A stretch of DNA of 64,000 bases, taken from NCBI RefSeq assembly GCF_900114475.1, contig NZ_FOTE01000004.1:189580-253579 (forward strand), in the 5' to 3' direction. Of this stretch, positions 42,817 to 52,361 are shown piece after piece (position 1 is the first letter of the stretch; every line of letters begins with the position of its first letter). Under the pieces are notes generated by a model. The model did no database searches, had not been told where the DNA came from, and saw nothing but the letters and a program-made list of their open reading frames with translations. This stretch comes from Paenibacillus sp. 1_12 (GTDB lineage: Bacteria; Bacillota; Bacilli; Paenibacillales; NBRC-103111). Position numbers and translations under genes: made by a program.

Positions 42817-44652
42817 ATGGATACTCACCAGTTTACGATAGCGAACACGGATTCGGAAATCGAAATACTTAAGAAGCAGTTTCGGAATATTCTGGAGGCC
42901 AAACTCATTCATTCTGTTTATCAGCCTATTGTTTCATTGAAGGATGGTACAGTGTTTGGTTACGAGGCATTGACACGTGGACCGAAGAACAGTCCGTTCC
43001 ACTCCCCGATGAAATTGTTTCCTTTTGCTGAGGAAGAAGGGGTCTTATACACCTTGGAAAAATTGGCTAGGGAAATGGCGATCAAGGGAGCTTTTTTCTC
43101 ACAGAACAACGAAATGTTATTTATCAATATTTCCGCGGCTATTTTGCAGGACCCGCATTTTGCTGCTGGTAAAACTCTTGAGCTGCTGCAGGCTCGCGGC
43201 CTGAAGCCCGGCAATATCGTATTTGAAATTACGGAACGCAGCTCCATTGAGGACTTTACCACGACCAAGCGTATACTTGACCATTACCGTAATCAGGGCT
43301 ACCGTATTGCCATTGATGACGCGGGAGCAGGATATTCCTCCTTACAGGCAATCGCTGAGCTGCAGCCGGATTTCATCAAAATCGACCGTTCTCTGGTGCA
43401 CGATATTCATCTTCATAAAAATAAAGAATATATCATGGAAACCTTCGTTTCGTTTGCTGATAAGCTTAATATTAGCTTGATCGCTGAAGGTATTGAATCG
43501 CAGGAAGAGCTGCAGCTGTTGACGCGTATGGGCATCCATTATGTTCAAGGCTTTTTGTTGGGCAGACCTGCCACAGAGATTGCGGTAATTGACCCGGAAT
43601 GGGTTGAATTGATTGTGCAGCACCGCAAAATCAGGGATACAGGTGGAGGAACATTGACTATTGGTGATGTTATCGCACCGATTCAAACCTTTGACAGCAA
43701 GGCACTCATATCCGAGGTTGCGAATTTTTTTAAAAGCAATGTCAAAGCCCAAGGAGCTGCTGTCATATCAAATGGAGTCCCTGTAGGCTTGATGATGCGA
43801 GAGCGTTTGTTTCAAAAGCTGGCAGGTCAGTATGGCTTCTCCTTGTTCTGGAATCGCTCCATTGATCAAATGATGGACCCAAAGCCGCTTATTGTAGACA
43901 AGGATACCCCTATTGAAACGGTTTCCCAGTTGGCTACATCACGGGATACGAATTTGTATGATTTTGTGATCATTACGAATGAAGGCCAGATGGCGGGTGC
44001 CTCATCCATTCGGGCGATCCTGGAGTGCATCACGAACACCCGGATGGAAAATGCGAAGGTGGCAAGCCCGCTGACAGGATTGCCAGGTAATATCCAAATT
44101 CAACGGGAGCTGACCCGGCGGCTGATGGAAAAGAAGCCATTCTCAGTTTTATATGCAGACCTGGATTATTTTAAATGGTTTAATGACCAGTATGGATTTC
44201 AAAAGGGTGACCAACTGATTCAGTTTACGGCAGATGTGCTTCAGCATGCTATTGTGCTTTGCGGCAAGCCATTAGATTTCGTCGGTCATATCGGAGGCGA
44301 CGATTTTATAGTGATTACGTCTGCGGAAGAGCCGGATCGGATGTGCAGGGAAATCATTCGCCGCTTCGACCAGAGCGTACCGTTATTTTATGAAGGTGAA
44401 GATTGGACCTATGTGGAGGATCGAAAAGGAAATCGGATTGAAACAAGAGGCGTGACCCTTTCCTTATCCTTAATTGTTTGTGAATCCGAGTCGCAGATCA
44501 CCCTTGAGGAGATTTCTCAATCCGCGGCGACATTGAAAAAGCAGGCAAAAGCAAGTGTCGGCAGTGTATATTGCAGTACCTTCCTTGGTTTAGCTGAATT
44601 GGAAGATGAAGAAATAACCAAACCAGATGTTGAAGCTTATTTATTGGAATAG
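42817..44652 (+). CDS. EAL-CBS-GGDEF cyclic-di-GMP signalling protein
   Basis: The 611-residue cytosolic protein has an N-terminal EAL domain (about 25-265). Its catalytic motifs look complete: YEALTRG, FEITERS, IDDAGAGYSSL, IKIDRSL, IAEGIES and QGFLLGRP. Two CBS repeats follow (about 285-415), then a GGDEF domain (about 425-585) with GGDDF in place of GGDEF. No RxxD inhibitory site is visible before it. Phosphodiesterase activity is therefore likely and cyclase activity possible, with CBS domains sensing an adenine nucleotide. There is no membrane segment. It follows the pst operon with its own Pho-box-like promoter and overlaps the convergent HAD gene by 12 bases. Confidence 0.9.
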   Translation: MDTHQFTIANTDSEIEILKKQFRNILEAKLIHSVYQPIVSLKDGTVFGYEALTRGPKNSPFHSPMKLFPFAEEEGVLYTLEKLAREMAIKGAFFSQNNEMLFINISAAILQDPHFAAGKTLELLQARGLKPGNIVFEITERSSIEDFTTTKRILDHYRNQGYRIAIDDAGAGYSSLQAIAELQPDFIKIDRSLVHDIHLHKNKEYIMETFVSFADKLNISLIAEGIESQEELQLLTRMGIHYVQGFLLGRPATEIAVIDPEWVELIVQHRKIRDTGGGTLTIGDVIAPIQTFDSKALISEVANFFKSNVKAQGAAVISNGVPVGLMMRERLFQKLAGQYGFSLFWNRSIDQMMDPKPLIVDKDTPIETVSQLATSRDTNLYDFVIITNEGQMAGASSIRAILECITNTRMENAKVASPLTGLPGNIQIQRELTRRLMEKKPFSVLYADLDYFKWFNDQYGFQKGDQLIQFTADVLQHAIVLCGKPLDFVGHIGGDDFIVITSAEEPDRMCREIIRRFDQSVPLFYEGEDWTYVEDRKGNRIETRGVTLSLSLIVCESESQITLEEISQSAATLKKQAKASVGSVYCSTFLGLAELEDEEITKPDVEAYLLE

Positions 44653-45399
44653 CTCAAGCAACTGATTAATTTGTTGAATACAATAAATATTGCGTTTCCC
44701 GAGCTTTTGCCGGGAAATTTTTTTGTTTGTGTTTTCCTGATTAGTTTGCAGCCAGATCACGTCAAGTCCAGCTTTAACGGCACCGCAAACATCGTGTTTC
44801 CAGGAGTTGCCTACCATGACAGCCTGCCGCGGTGTTAGCTCCAGCGTCTGTAGAGCCGTCTTAAAAAGAGAGCTTCCTGGTTTTTTCTCAGACAGCTTAT
44901 GGGCAGTGAATATTTGTTCAGACGGAAAAAAAGCCTGCAGCTGAAATCGATCCAGCAAGTGCATTACCTCGTTATGGGGACTGTTGCTAATAATCGCGAG
45001 CTTAAAATGCCGTGACAAATCGCGAAGCGTACTTTCTACACCGTGTACCAGAGTTTTCCCCTCCATGCGTCTCTGTCGAACGAGTCGAAAAAAATCCTTT
45101 GCGAATCCTTGATGGACCGGAATCTGCTGATCCTGAATCGCTTGCTGGAGGCATTGCTCCTGAAGCTGATCAAATGATATCGCTGTTCCCTTCGTTTTTT
45201 TGTTGAGCTGCCAGTTAGCTTGGTATCGATCCCAAAGGTTATCGACCTCACTTTGATCCTGTTGTAAGCCGCGAGCGGCATAGTCGCTGCAGACGGATCG
45301 AAAAGCCTGCTCAAAGTGAATGCCTTGGTGAATTAATGTCTCATTCAGATCGAAACAAATCGCTTTTTTTCCTGGGATTTTGTAAACTTTCCCTATCAA
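44641..45399 (-). CDS. HAD superfamily hydrolase with altered motif I
   Basis: The 252-residue protein has a Rossmannoid HAD core with a helical C1 cap (about 30-125). Motif I reads D17-L-N19-E-T instead of DxDxT, so the usual general acid Asp is Asn. Motif II is IISNS, motif III the Lys in SEKKPGSSLF, and motif IV GNSWKHDV. The Asn change would weaken classic phosphatase chemistry, though similar DLNxT proteins are annotated in this family. It starts at TTG with GGAGGAG upstream. Its 3' end overlaps the convergent EAL-GGDEF gene. Function unknown. Confidence 0.75.
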   Translation of the reverse strand: MIGKVYKIPGKKAICFDLNETLIHQGIHFEQAFRSVCSDYAARGLQQDQSEVDNLWDRYQANWQLNKKTKGTAISFDQLQEQCLQQAIQDQQIPVHQGFAKDFFRLVRQRRMEGKTLVHGVESTLRDLSRHFKLAIISNSPHNEVMHLLDRFQLQAFFPSEQIFTAHKLSEKKPGSSLFKTALQTLELTPRQAVMVGNSWKHDVCGAVKAGLDVIWLQTNQENTNKKISRQKLGKRNIYCIQQINQLLELFQ

Positions 45400-45557
45400 T
45401 GGAATCTCCTCCGTTCAAGCTTACTTTGCAACCTGATATCCTATGTTTATGCTGGAATGTCTGGCGTCACACCTATGTACAGGAATGTGGGATTAAGCTT
45501 TTTATATTGCGTTGTCCTATGCTATCATGGAGGTAGTATGGAAAATGAGGTGCTATA

Positions 45558-48224
45558 ATGTCCAAATTGATCGTCATTGATGGCAACAGTATTGCGTACC
45601 GTGCGTTTTTTGCACTTCCGCCGCTTAGTAATTCAAGTGGTTTGCACACGAATGCTGTTTTTGGCTTTACCACGATACTTTTGAAGCTAATGGAAGAACA
45701 CAAGCCTACTCATTTCCTCGTTGCATTTGACGCGGGTAAGGTGACGTTTCGACATACGAATTATAAGGATTATAAAGGCGGCAGGGCCAAGACTCCTCCT
45801 GAGCTTTCTGAGCAATTCCCGGTGCTTAAGGATTTGATCCGGGCCTTCGGTGTTTCCCAGTTTGAGCTGGAGGGCTATGAAGCGGATGATATTATAGGAA
45901 CCTTGACAAGGATGGCAGATGAGCTTGGCAATATTGAGGTCATCGTCGTAAGCGGCGATAAGGATATGCTGCAGCTAGCCTCCGAGCATGTGAAAATTGC
46001 TTTGACACGTAAAGGGGTTAGTGATGTTGAGCTGTATGACCCTCCCTATATTATGGAAAAATATGGGTTGACGCCGAATCAGATCATTGATCTGAAAGGG
46101 CTTATGGGGGATACGAGCGATAATATACCAGGCATTCCCGGTGTTGGGGAGAAGACGGCGCTAAAGCTGCTGCATGAGTACGGTTCAGTCGAAGGTGTGT
46201 TGGCGAATACGGATCAGCTGAAAGGCAAGATGAAGGAGAAGGTTGTCGAGCATGCGGACGACGCACGGATGAGCAAGGAGCTTGCAACCATATTTCGTGA
46301 GGTTCCGATCGGTACACCTTGGGACGAGCTGGCTTATAAGGGGTATGAGAAGCAAGCTTTGGCAGAGATGTTTCACAAGCTGGAGTTCAAATCTTTAATG
46401 GAAAAAATGGATCTGACCGGCGGAGATGTGAAGCTCGCGGATCAACAGCCTCAGGCAGAGCTTGTCGCGATTGCTATCCAAAAGCTGGAGCAGCTGGCAG
46501 AGCTGACAGATGCGCTGGACAAGGTAGAATCGCTGCATGTTGAGGTGATTGGTGACAATCCGCACGCAGGTTATGTGCTGGGACTTTCGTTTCATACCGA
46601 AGAGGCCTGTTATTATGTGCCGTTCGAGTTGTTGAAGGAGAACAGCTCTGAGGTAGATACGCTCAAAGCATGGCTGGAATCACCGGATAAGTCAGTTGCC
46701 GTATATGACCAGCATCGTGCCGAGATTGCATTATCATGGCAGGGAATTGCACTTCGGGGTACTTCATTCGATGTGCTGCTCGCTGCGTATTTATTGGACC
46801 CAACAGAATCAGCGCTTACTCTGCATGGATTGCTGGCCAAATACAACCTACCTTCCCTTAAAGCGGATGAAGACGTATTCGGTAAGGGAGCGAAGTTCAA
46901 GGTACCTGCAATTGAGATCGTAACGGACCATCTTTGCCGTAAGGCCAATGCGATTCATACCTTGTTGACGCTAATGAAGCAGGATCTGCAGCACAAGGAT
47001 ATGGATCAGCTGTTCTATGATCTGGAGCTGCCGCTAGCGAACGTGCTTGCTTCTATGGAGGAAAAGGGCATTCAGGTCGATGTTGAAGGGCTTAAGCAGT
47101 ATGGTGTGGAACTGGCGGCGCAATTGGACAAGATTATGAAATCGATCTATGAAGCAGCCGGCGGTGAATTCAACATCAATTCAACGAAGCAGCTTGGGGA
47201 AATTTTATTTGAGAAGCTGAATCTGCCTGCATACAAAAAAACAAAAACCGGCTATTCGACTGATGCTGAGGTACTGGAAAGACTGGAGCCCTACCATCCT
47301 GTCATTAGTCATATTTTGAACTATAGATCTCTTGCGAAGCTGCAATCGACTTATGTCGAAGGGCTGCTAAAGGAAATACGTCCGGAAACCGGTAAGGTGC
47401 ATACGTACTACAGGCAGACGATTGCTGCTACAGGCCGATTAAGCTCACAATTTCCGAATTTGCAAAATATTCCTATTCGTCTGGAGGAAGGACGCAAGAT
47501 CCGTAAGGTATTTGTCCCTTCACAGCCAGGCTGGTCGATTCTAACCGCTGACTATTCGCAGATCGAGCTGCGCGTGCTTGCACATATTTCACAGGATAAG
47601 AACCTGATGGAAGCTTTCCTGAACGATATGGATATTCATACGAAAACGGCGATGGATGTATTTGGCGTCGCTGAATCGGCTGTTGATTCCAATATGCGTA
47701 GACAAGCCAAGGCAGTAAATTTTGGGATCGTTTATGGGATCAGCGATTACGGCTTGTCGCAAAATTTGAATATTACTCGTAAGGACGCCGCCGCGTTCAT
47801 TGAGCAATATTTTGTCGTATTCCAAGGGGTACGCCGTTTTATGGATGATATCGTACTGAAGGCCCGTAAGGATGGCTACGTGACAACTCTGCTGCAGCGC
47901 CGCCGATATTTGCCTGAAATCTCTGCATCCAATTTCAACCTGCGTTCCTTTGCTGAACGAACGGCGATGAATACACCTATTCAAGGTACCGCGGCTGATG
48001 TCATCAAGCTGGCTATGGTTCAAATGGACGAGCGTTTGAAGCGTGATGGGCTAGCAAGCCGGATGCTGCTTCAGGTACATGATGAACTGGTATTCGAGGT
48101 GCCTGAGAACGAGATCGAAGTGATGCGCAGAACCGTGAAGGAAGTTATGGAGGGTGCGCTTAAGCTGGATGTGCCGCTTAAAGTGGATGTGGACACTGGC
48201 TCGAACTGGTATGAGGCGAAATAA
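45558..48224 (+). CDS. polA: DNA polymerase I
   Basis: The 888-residue enzyme has an N-terminal 5'-nuclease domain (about 1-290, with VVSGDKDMLQLA and GDTSDNIPGIPGVGEKTA). A 3'-5' exonuclease-like domain without recognisable catalytic acids (about 300-470) follows, as in other Bacillales Pol I. The polymerase domain carries motif A TADYSQIELR near residue 664, motif B RRQAKAVNFGIVYG and motif C QVHDELVFEVP. It fills gaps and removes RNA primers during repair and lagging-strand synthesis. ATGAGGTG precedes the ATG. mutM follows after a structured repeat element. Confidence 0.97.
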   Translation: MSKLIVIDGNSIAYRAFFALPPLSNSSGLHTNAVFGFTTILLKLMEEHKPTHFLVAFDAGKVTFRHTNYKDYKGGRAKTPPELSEQFPVLKDLIRAFGVSQFELEGYEADDIIGTLTRMADELGNIEVIVVSGDKDMLQLASEHVKIALTRKGVSDVELYDPPYIMEKYGLTPNQIIDLKGLMGDTSDNIPGIPGVGEKTALKLLHEYGSVEGVLANTDQLKGKMKEKVVEHADDARMSKELATIFREVPIGTPWDELAYKGYEKQALAEMFHKLEFKSLMEKMDLTGGDVKLADQQPQAELVAIAIQKLEQLAELTDALDKVESLHVEVIGDNPHAGYVLGLSFHTEEACYYVPFELLKENSSEVDTLKAWLESPDKSVAVYDQHRAEIALSWQGIALRGTSFDVLLAAYLLDPTESALTLHGLLAKYNLPSLKADEDVFGKGAKFKVPAIEIVTDHLCRKANAIHTLLTLMKQDLQHKDMDQLFYDLELPLANVLASMEEKGIQVDVEGLKQYGVELAAQLDKIMKSIYEAAGGEFNINSTKQLGEILFEKLNLPAYKKTKTGYSTDAEVLERLEPYHPVISHILNYRSLAKLQSTYVEGLLKEIRPETGKVHTYYRQTIAATGRLSSQFPNLQNIPIRLEEGRKIRKVFVPSQPGWSILTADYSQIELRVLAHISQDKNLMEAFLNDMDIHTKTAMDVFGVAESAVDSNMRRQAKAVNFGIVYGISDYGLSQNLNITRKDAAAFIEQYFVVFQGVRRFMDDIVLKARKDGYVTTLLQRRRYLPEISASNFNLRSFAERTAMNTPIQGTAADVIKLAMVQMDERLKRDGLASRMLLQVHDELVFEVPENEIEVMRRTVKEVMEGALKLDVPLKVDVDTGSNWYEAK

Positions 48225-48238
48225 TGAAAATAAGACAG

Positions 48239-48369
48239 AAGTGCGGTGAAAAATGAGCGGAGCAGTCAAATGATTCTGGAGAAGCGCTAGCGTTCGTCTT
48301 TGTTTACGTAATGTTACAGCCGATCGGAAGGATATTTGGCTTCGCAGCGGAGACTTATTCACCGTACTT
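48239..48369 (+). repeat. Structured palindromic element, copy C (polA-mutM gap)
   Basis: This 131-bp element begins 15 bases after the polA stop. Ends AAGTGCGGTGAA and TTATTCACCGTACTT match copies A and B. The inner helix is AGTCAAAT with ATTTGGCT, allowing a G-T pair. The conserved blocks CTAGCGTTCGTCTTTG and CGATCGGAAGGA are present, but the distal helix and loop are shorter. Confidence 0.72.
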
Positions 48370-48393
48370 TAAATAACTAGAGGTGAGGACATC

Positions 48394-49254
48394 ATGCCGG
48401 AATTGCCGGAGGTTGAAACGGTCAGACGAACATTAAACGAACTGGTCATAGGTAAACAGATCGATCATGTAAGTGTTCATTTGAATCGAATTATTATTAA
48501 GCCAGAGGAAGTTGGGGAGTTCTGTATACAGCTCGCTGGGCAAACAATACTTAGCGTAGAGCGAAGAGGCAAGTTTTTACGTTTCCTGCTGGATGATTTT
48601 GCACTCGTATCGCATCTCCGTATGGAGGGCAGATATGGTCTGTACGATAGCAAAGACCCTTTAGAGCTGCATACGCATGTCGTGTTTCATTTTACGGACG
48701 GTACGGAGCTGCGCTATAAGGACGTGCGCCAGTTTGGAACGATGCATCTATTTCCGAAGGGAAGGGAGCTTGAGGAACAGCCGCTCAAAAAGCTGGGTCT
48801 CGAGCCGCTGGAAGAGGCGTTCGATCTGGCTGCGTTTCGTGCCCGGATTGCTCATCGATCCACGAAAATTAAGCCGTTGCTGCTTAATCAGGAATACATC
48901 GTCGGTATAGGGAATATATATGTGGATGAATCCCTGCATCTGGCTCGAATTCATCCTGAGCGTGAAGCGAATTCGCTGACACCCAAGGAGCTGGCCGCTC
49001 TGCATGAAGCCATCGTGAAGACCCTGAGTGAGGCTGTTGCTGCTGGCGGCTCATCGATCAAATCATTTGTGAATGGACAGGGTGAGATCGGGATGTTCCA
49101 GCATCAATTCAAGATGTATGGACGTAAGGGGGAAGCTTGCTATACATGTGGACAGCCCATTGAGAAAAGCGTCGTAGCTGGACGGGGCACTCACTTTTGT
49201 CCTCATTGTCAGCCTTTGAAGCGTACCAGAGATAAGAAGATAAAGCCTATATAA
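48394..49254 (+). CDS. mutM: Formamidopyrimidine-DNA glycosylase
   Basis: The 286-residue enzyme begins MPELPEVETVRR, with the catalytic Pro2 and Glu3. It continues with a helix-two-turn-helix around VGIGNIYVDESL and ends in a four-cysteine zinc finger (CYTCG ... CPHC). It excises 8-oxoguanine and formamidopyrimidines and nicks the abasic site. AGAGGTGAGG lies upstream. The polA-mutM-ytaF-coaE order is common in Bacillales. Confidence 0.97.
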   Translation: MPELPEVETVRRTLNELVIGKQIDHVSVHLNRIIIKPEEVGEFCIQLAGQTILSVERRGKFLRFLLDDFALVSHLRMEGRYGLYDSKDPLELHTHVVFHFTDGTELRYKDVRQFGTMHLFPKGRELEEQPLKKLGLEPLEEAFDLAAFRARIAHRSTKIKPLLLNQEYIVGIGNIYVDESLHLARIHPEREANSLTPKELAALHEAIVKTLSEAVAAGGSSIKSFVNGQGEIGMFQHQFKMYGRKGEACYTCGQPIEKSVVAGRGTHFCPHCQPLKRTRDKKIKPI

Positions 49255-49315
49255 AAGCTGCACCCTCCAACCCTATCCGCCATATAGTAGGGTAAAATGG
49301 TCGGGAGGGAATGCC

Positions 49316-50017
49316 ATGCTTCCTTTTATCTCCTTAATGCTGCTGGCTTTAGCGGTAAGCTTGGACGGATTTGGCGTAGGTGTTACATACGGCCTGCGCA
49401 AGATTAGAATGCCATTGGTATCGATTGCTATCATTTCAGGTTGTTCCGGTGTTATTATTTATACTTCGATGCAGATTGGTGTTTGGATTAGCCTATATGT
49501 CGATCCGGTTTTTGCAAAAAGCATCGGCGGCATCATCCTGATCAGTATAGGTTTGTGGGCATTGTATCAGGTGTTGGGAAATAAACAGGAATCTGTTGAA
49601 TCCGTACCTGCAGTTGTACATGAAAATGCAATTGAATCAGAGCCCGCAGCAAAACCAGATCCACTGCCAACTGCTAAAGAAGTATTGTATATTGAGCTTA
49701 AGCGCTTTGGTCTAGTCATTCAAATCTTACGAACACCTTCTATGGCGGATATGGATCGCTCCGGTAATATTTCTCCTTATGAAGCTTTCCTTCTCGGCAT
49801 CGCTTTATCATTGGATGCTTTTGGGGCTGGGATTGGCGCTGCCTTGATCGGGTTTACGCCTTGGCTTACGTCTATGGTTATCGCTATGGCAAGCGGGATT
49901 TTTTTGGCAGCAGGTTTGCGTGTTGGCTACAAATATGCAGATTTATCATGGATGCGCAGCTTATCCATTTTTCCGGGATTTGTATTGATTGTGATGGGAA
50001 TTATGAAGCTGTTATAA
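49316..50017 (+). CDS. ytaF: Sporulation membrane protein YtaF (MntP/DUF204-like)
   Basis: The 233-residue protein has six predicted membrane segments in two related halves. The repeated signature is LALAVSLDGFGVGVTYG near the N-terminus and IALSLDAFGAGIGAALIGF near residue 160. A polar linker in the middle holds the family's DxDxSG stretch (MADMDRSGNISPYEA). YtaF is needed for efficient sporulation in some Bacillales and resembles manganese exporters; substrate unproved. GGGAGGGA precedes the ATG. Confidence 0.88.
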   Translation: MLPFISLMLLALAVSLDGFGVGVTYGLRKIRMPLVSIAIISGCSGVIIYTSMQIGVWISLYVDPVFAKSIGGIILISIGLWALYQVLGNKQESVESVPAVVHENAIESEPAAKPDPLPTAKEVLYIELKRFGLVIQILRTPSMADMDRSGNISPYEAFLLGIALSLDAFGAGIGAALIGFTPWLTSMVIAMASGIFLAAGLRVGYKYADLSWMRSLSIFPGFVLIVMGIMKLL

Positions 50018-50024
50018 TAAGCAG

Positions 50025-50101
50025 ATGCTTACGAAGTTAGTTTTGCTAAAGCAAAACTTGAAGTGAATGCTTACGATGTTAGTTTTGCTAAAGCAAAACT
50101 T
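50025..50101 (+). repeat. Tandem pair of 35-bp hairpin repeats
   Basis: Two nearly identical 35-bp units (50025-50059 and 50067-50101) differ by one base and repeat with a 42-bp period. Each ends in a small hairpin, AGTTTTGCT with AGCAAAACT. The second runs directly into the coaE ribosome site. A related stretch, GCAGACGCTTACGAAG, occurs at 29977-29992. Confidence 0.85.
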
Positions 50102-50115
50102 TAAGGAGACTAGCC

Positions 50116-50712
50116 ATGAATATAGGGTTGACCGGAGGCATCGCCTGTGGCAAAAGCACCGTTTCTAATCTACTGGTGCAGCGCGGCGCGATGCTGGTTG
50201 ATGCCGATCGGATCGCAAGAGAAGTGGTGGAGCCTGGTATGCCGGCTCTTGACCATATAGTGGGCCGATTTGGTAAAGAGATACTATTTCCAGACGGTAC
50301 TTTGAATCGCAAGAAGCTGGGAGAGACTGTGTTCGGCAATACAGAAGCATTACAAGATCTTCAAAATTTGCTTCATCCTCCTATTAGGGCATTAATGCGC
50401 GAGCGGAGGGAGCAATATGAGAATTTGTATCCGGACAAGCTGGTCGTTGCCGATATTCCTTTATTGTATGAATCGGGCTTGGAGGCTGATTATGAAGCCA
50501 TCATGGTGGTTTACGTTCCCAGAACCGTTCAGCTTGAAAGATTAATGGCGCGTGATGGGATGACCCGTGAAGCGGCAGAGCAAAGATTGCAGGCTCAGAT
50601 GGATATTGAATTGAAAAAGGCAAGGGCCGACATTGTTATCGATAATCAGGGTGATCTGATCCTAACGGAAGGTCAGGTAGACAGGTTCCTCAGGGAAAGG
50701 GGGCTGTTATGA
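50116..50712 (+). CDS. coaE: Dephospho-CoA kinase
   Basis: The 198-residue kinase begins MNIGLTGGIACGKSTVSNLL with the P-loop. It continues with LVDADRIAREVVEPG and VVADIPLLYESGLEADY, all diagnostic of CoaE. It phosphorylates dephospho-CoA in the last step of coenzyme A synthesis. TAAGGAGA lies upstream. It overlaps the lytic transglycosylase gene by ATGA. Confidence 0.96.
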   Translation: MNIGLTGGIACGKSTVSNLLVQRGAMLVDADRIAREVVEPGMPALDHIVGRFGKEILFPDGTLNRKKLGETVFGNTEALQDLQNLLHPPIRALMRERREQYENLYPDKLVVADIPLLYESGLEADYEAIMVVYVPRTVQLERLMARDGMTREAAEQRLQAQMDIELKKARADIVIDNQGDLILTEGQVDRFLRERGLL

Positions 50713-51326
50713 GCGTCAGCTTTTGGCGAAAAAAACGGGTGTTTGCCTTGCTATTTTTTACCTTTGTTTGTTTTCTTTTTTTGACCAGCAGTTCTGTAAG
50801 CAAGTTGTTATATCCGATTCATTATCAAAATGAAATTCAACAAAACGCAGCAACCTACCAGTTGGACCCGTTTCTGATCGCAGCTATCATTCGGGTTGAA
50901 TCCAATTATAAGACCCATATCGAATCAAAAAAAGGGGCTTATGGCCTGATGCAGCTCATGCCGGACACTTCAGATTGGATCGTGGATACAGCTCGCTTTT
51001 CACCATCCTTTAAGAATGATCTACATAACCCTGCGGTAAGTATCCAAATGGGCTCCTGGTACTTAAATTGGCTGCATAAGCAGTTCAAGGGAAATGCAGT
51101 GCTTGCGATAGCCGGGTATAATGCCGGACAAGGTAATGTTAGTCACTGGTTGAGTGACGAACAATGGGATGGGACTCTTGAAAATGTCGCATCCATACCT
51201 TATGGTGAAACAAGACATTACATTCAGCGCGTTTTGTATTATTATAATAAGTATCACAAGCTGTATGCTCAGGAATGGGGCATTCCTGCCGAAAAACAAA
51301 GAAGTATAGGACAAGCCACTAAATAA
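50709..51326 (+). CDS. Membrane-anchored lytic transglycosylase (SLT domain)
   Basis: The 205-residue protein has one N-terminal membrane segment (about residues 12-30) and an extracellular SLT domain. The catalytic Glu lies in IIRVESNY, followed by GAYGLMQLMPDT, the structural NPAVSIQMGSWYL and AIAGYNAGQGNV. It cleaves peptidoglycan glycan strands to anhydromuramyl products. Its ATG overlaps the coaE stop. This coaE-transglycosylase pair is typical of Paenibacillus and relatives. Confidence 0.92.
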   Translation: MSVSFWRKKRVFALLFFTFVCFLFLTSSSVSKLLYPIHYQNEIQQNAATYQLDPFLIAAIIRVESNYKTHIESKKGAYGLMQLMPDTSDWIVDTARFSPSFKNDLHNPAVSIQMGSWYLNWLHKQFKGNAVLAIAGYNAGQGNVSHWLSDEQWDGTLENVASIPYGETRHYIQRVLYYYNKYHKLYAQEWGIPAEKQRSIGQATK

Positions 51327-51361
51327 AAGTGGCCTCCCATACTTCCTTATCAAGTCATTTG

Positions 51362-51586
51362 TTATTTAAATTGACCAGCAAGCTGTTGTTCCGCGATTTG
51401 TACTAATCGACGAGTAATGTGTCCACCGATTGCACCAGTGTCACGAGTAGCCATGTTACCATAGTAACCGTCTTGAGGAATGGAGATTCCCAATTCCTGA
51501 GCTACTTCGTATTTCAATTGATCCAATGCCTGACCTGCTTGAGGTACTACAAGAACGTTGCTGCTCCGAGATTGTCCTGCGCCCAT
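51362..51586 (-). CDS. Alpha/beta-type small acid-soluble spore protein
   Basis: The 74-residue protein has both SASP signatures: ALDQLKYEVAQELGI, including the Glu at which the GPR protease cuts, and GAIGGHITRRLVQIAEQQL. It coats spore DNA and protects it from UV and heat. GGAGGTGAAA precedes the ATG. On the minus strand CATAATA (51624-51618) could be a sigma-G -10 element. The gene is convergent with the transglycosylase and divergent from nrdR. Confidence 0.93.
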   Translation of the reverse strand: MGAGQSRSSNVLVVPQAGQALDQLKYEVAQELGISIPQDGYYGNMATRDTGAIGGHITRRLVQIAEQQLAGQFK

Positions 51587-51709
51587 GTGTGTTTCACCTC
51601 CTTGTGGTTGGTAAACCTATTATGTGCGAATCCGCGAACTTCATTACAGGTATTCGTTGCCAATTACATCTAGCTTTATAATTTCGTTTAACAAGAGGAG
51701 CGTTACCCG

Positions 51710-52186
51710 ATGAAATGTCCTTATTGTGACTACCATGGCACCAAAGTGCTGGACTCCCGAGCCGCCAATGAAAATAAATCGATACGACGCCGCAGAGAAT
51801 GTGAAAAATGCACAAAGCGCTTCACAACCTTCGAAATGATCGAAGAAACGCCGCTTATAGTCATCAAAAAAGATGGCAGCCGTGAAGAATTCAGTCGCGA
51901 AAAATTGCTGCGTGGTTTGATTCGTGCCTGTGAGAAGCGACCTGTATCGATTGAGCAGCTCGACATGATTGTATCCGAGGTGGAGAAGCAAATCCGCAAT
52001 ACGGCTCATGCAGAGGTCAATAGCCGAGACATCGGAGAGATCATGATGGAACAGCTCTATCCAGTCGATGAGGTCGCTTATATTCGCTTTGCATCCGTGT
52101 ACCGCCAATTTAAAGACATCAACATGTTCATGAGGGAACTCACCGAAATTTTGTCCAAAAATCATGTGGTGGATGACTCTAAATAA
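51710..52186 (+). CDS. nrdR: Transcriptional repressor NrdR
   Basis: The 158-residue protein has an N-terminal zinc ribbon, CPYC ... CEKC, with the [18 protein letters not shown] region. An ATP-cone domain follows from about residue 49 ([20 protein letters not shown]) and extends to [20 protein letters not shown]. It senses ATP/dATP and represses ribonucleotide reductase genes. AAGAGGAG lies upstream of the ATG. Confidence 0.96.
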   Translation: MKCPYCDYHGTKVLDSRAANENKSIRRRRECEKCTKRFTTFEMIEETPLIVIKKDGSREEFSREKLLRGLIRACEKRPVSIEQLDMIVSEVEKQIRNTAHAEVNSRDIGEIMMEQLYPVDEVAYIRFASVYRQFKDINMFMRELTEILSKNHVVDDSK

Positions 52187-52212
52187 ATGGTATCGAAGTA
52201 GAAAAAAGACAG

Positions 52213-52242
52213 TTGACAAGCAGAAAGTACCTGTGGTATGAT
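52213..52242 (+). promoter_or_regulatory. Sigma-A promoter for tRNA-Ala
   Basis: TTGACA (52213-52218) and TATGAT (52237-52242) with an 18-base spacer lie about 120 bases upstream of the tRNA and downstream of the nrdR stop. Confidence 0.7.
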
Positions 52243-52361
52243 CATTTTTGTCGCCAAACGTACGGGGTTTAGCTTAGCAGAGAGCTAGGTCTAATTAAGA
52301 ATTATACTCCAAACTGACAGAATAGGATGACTCAGTGCAACTTTCGAAATATTATCAACTT

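Noticed and set aside
50025-50101. CRISPR array suggested by two evenly spaced repeats
   Set aside because: Only two units with a 7-base gap, no true spacers and no cas genes anywhere in the window.
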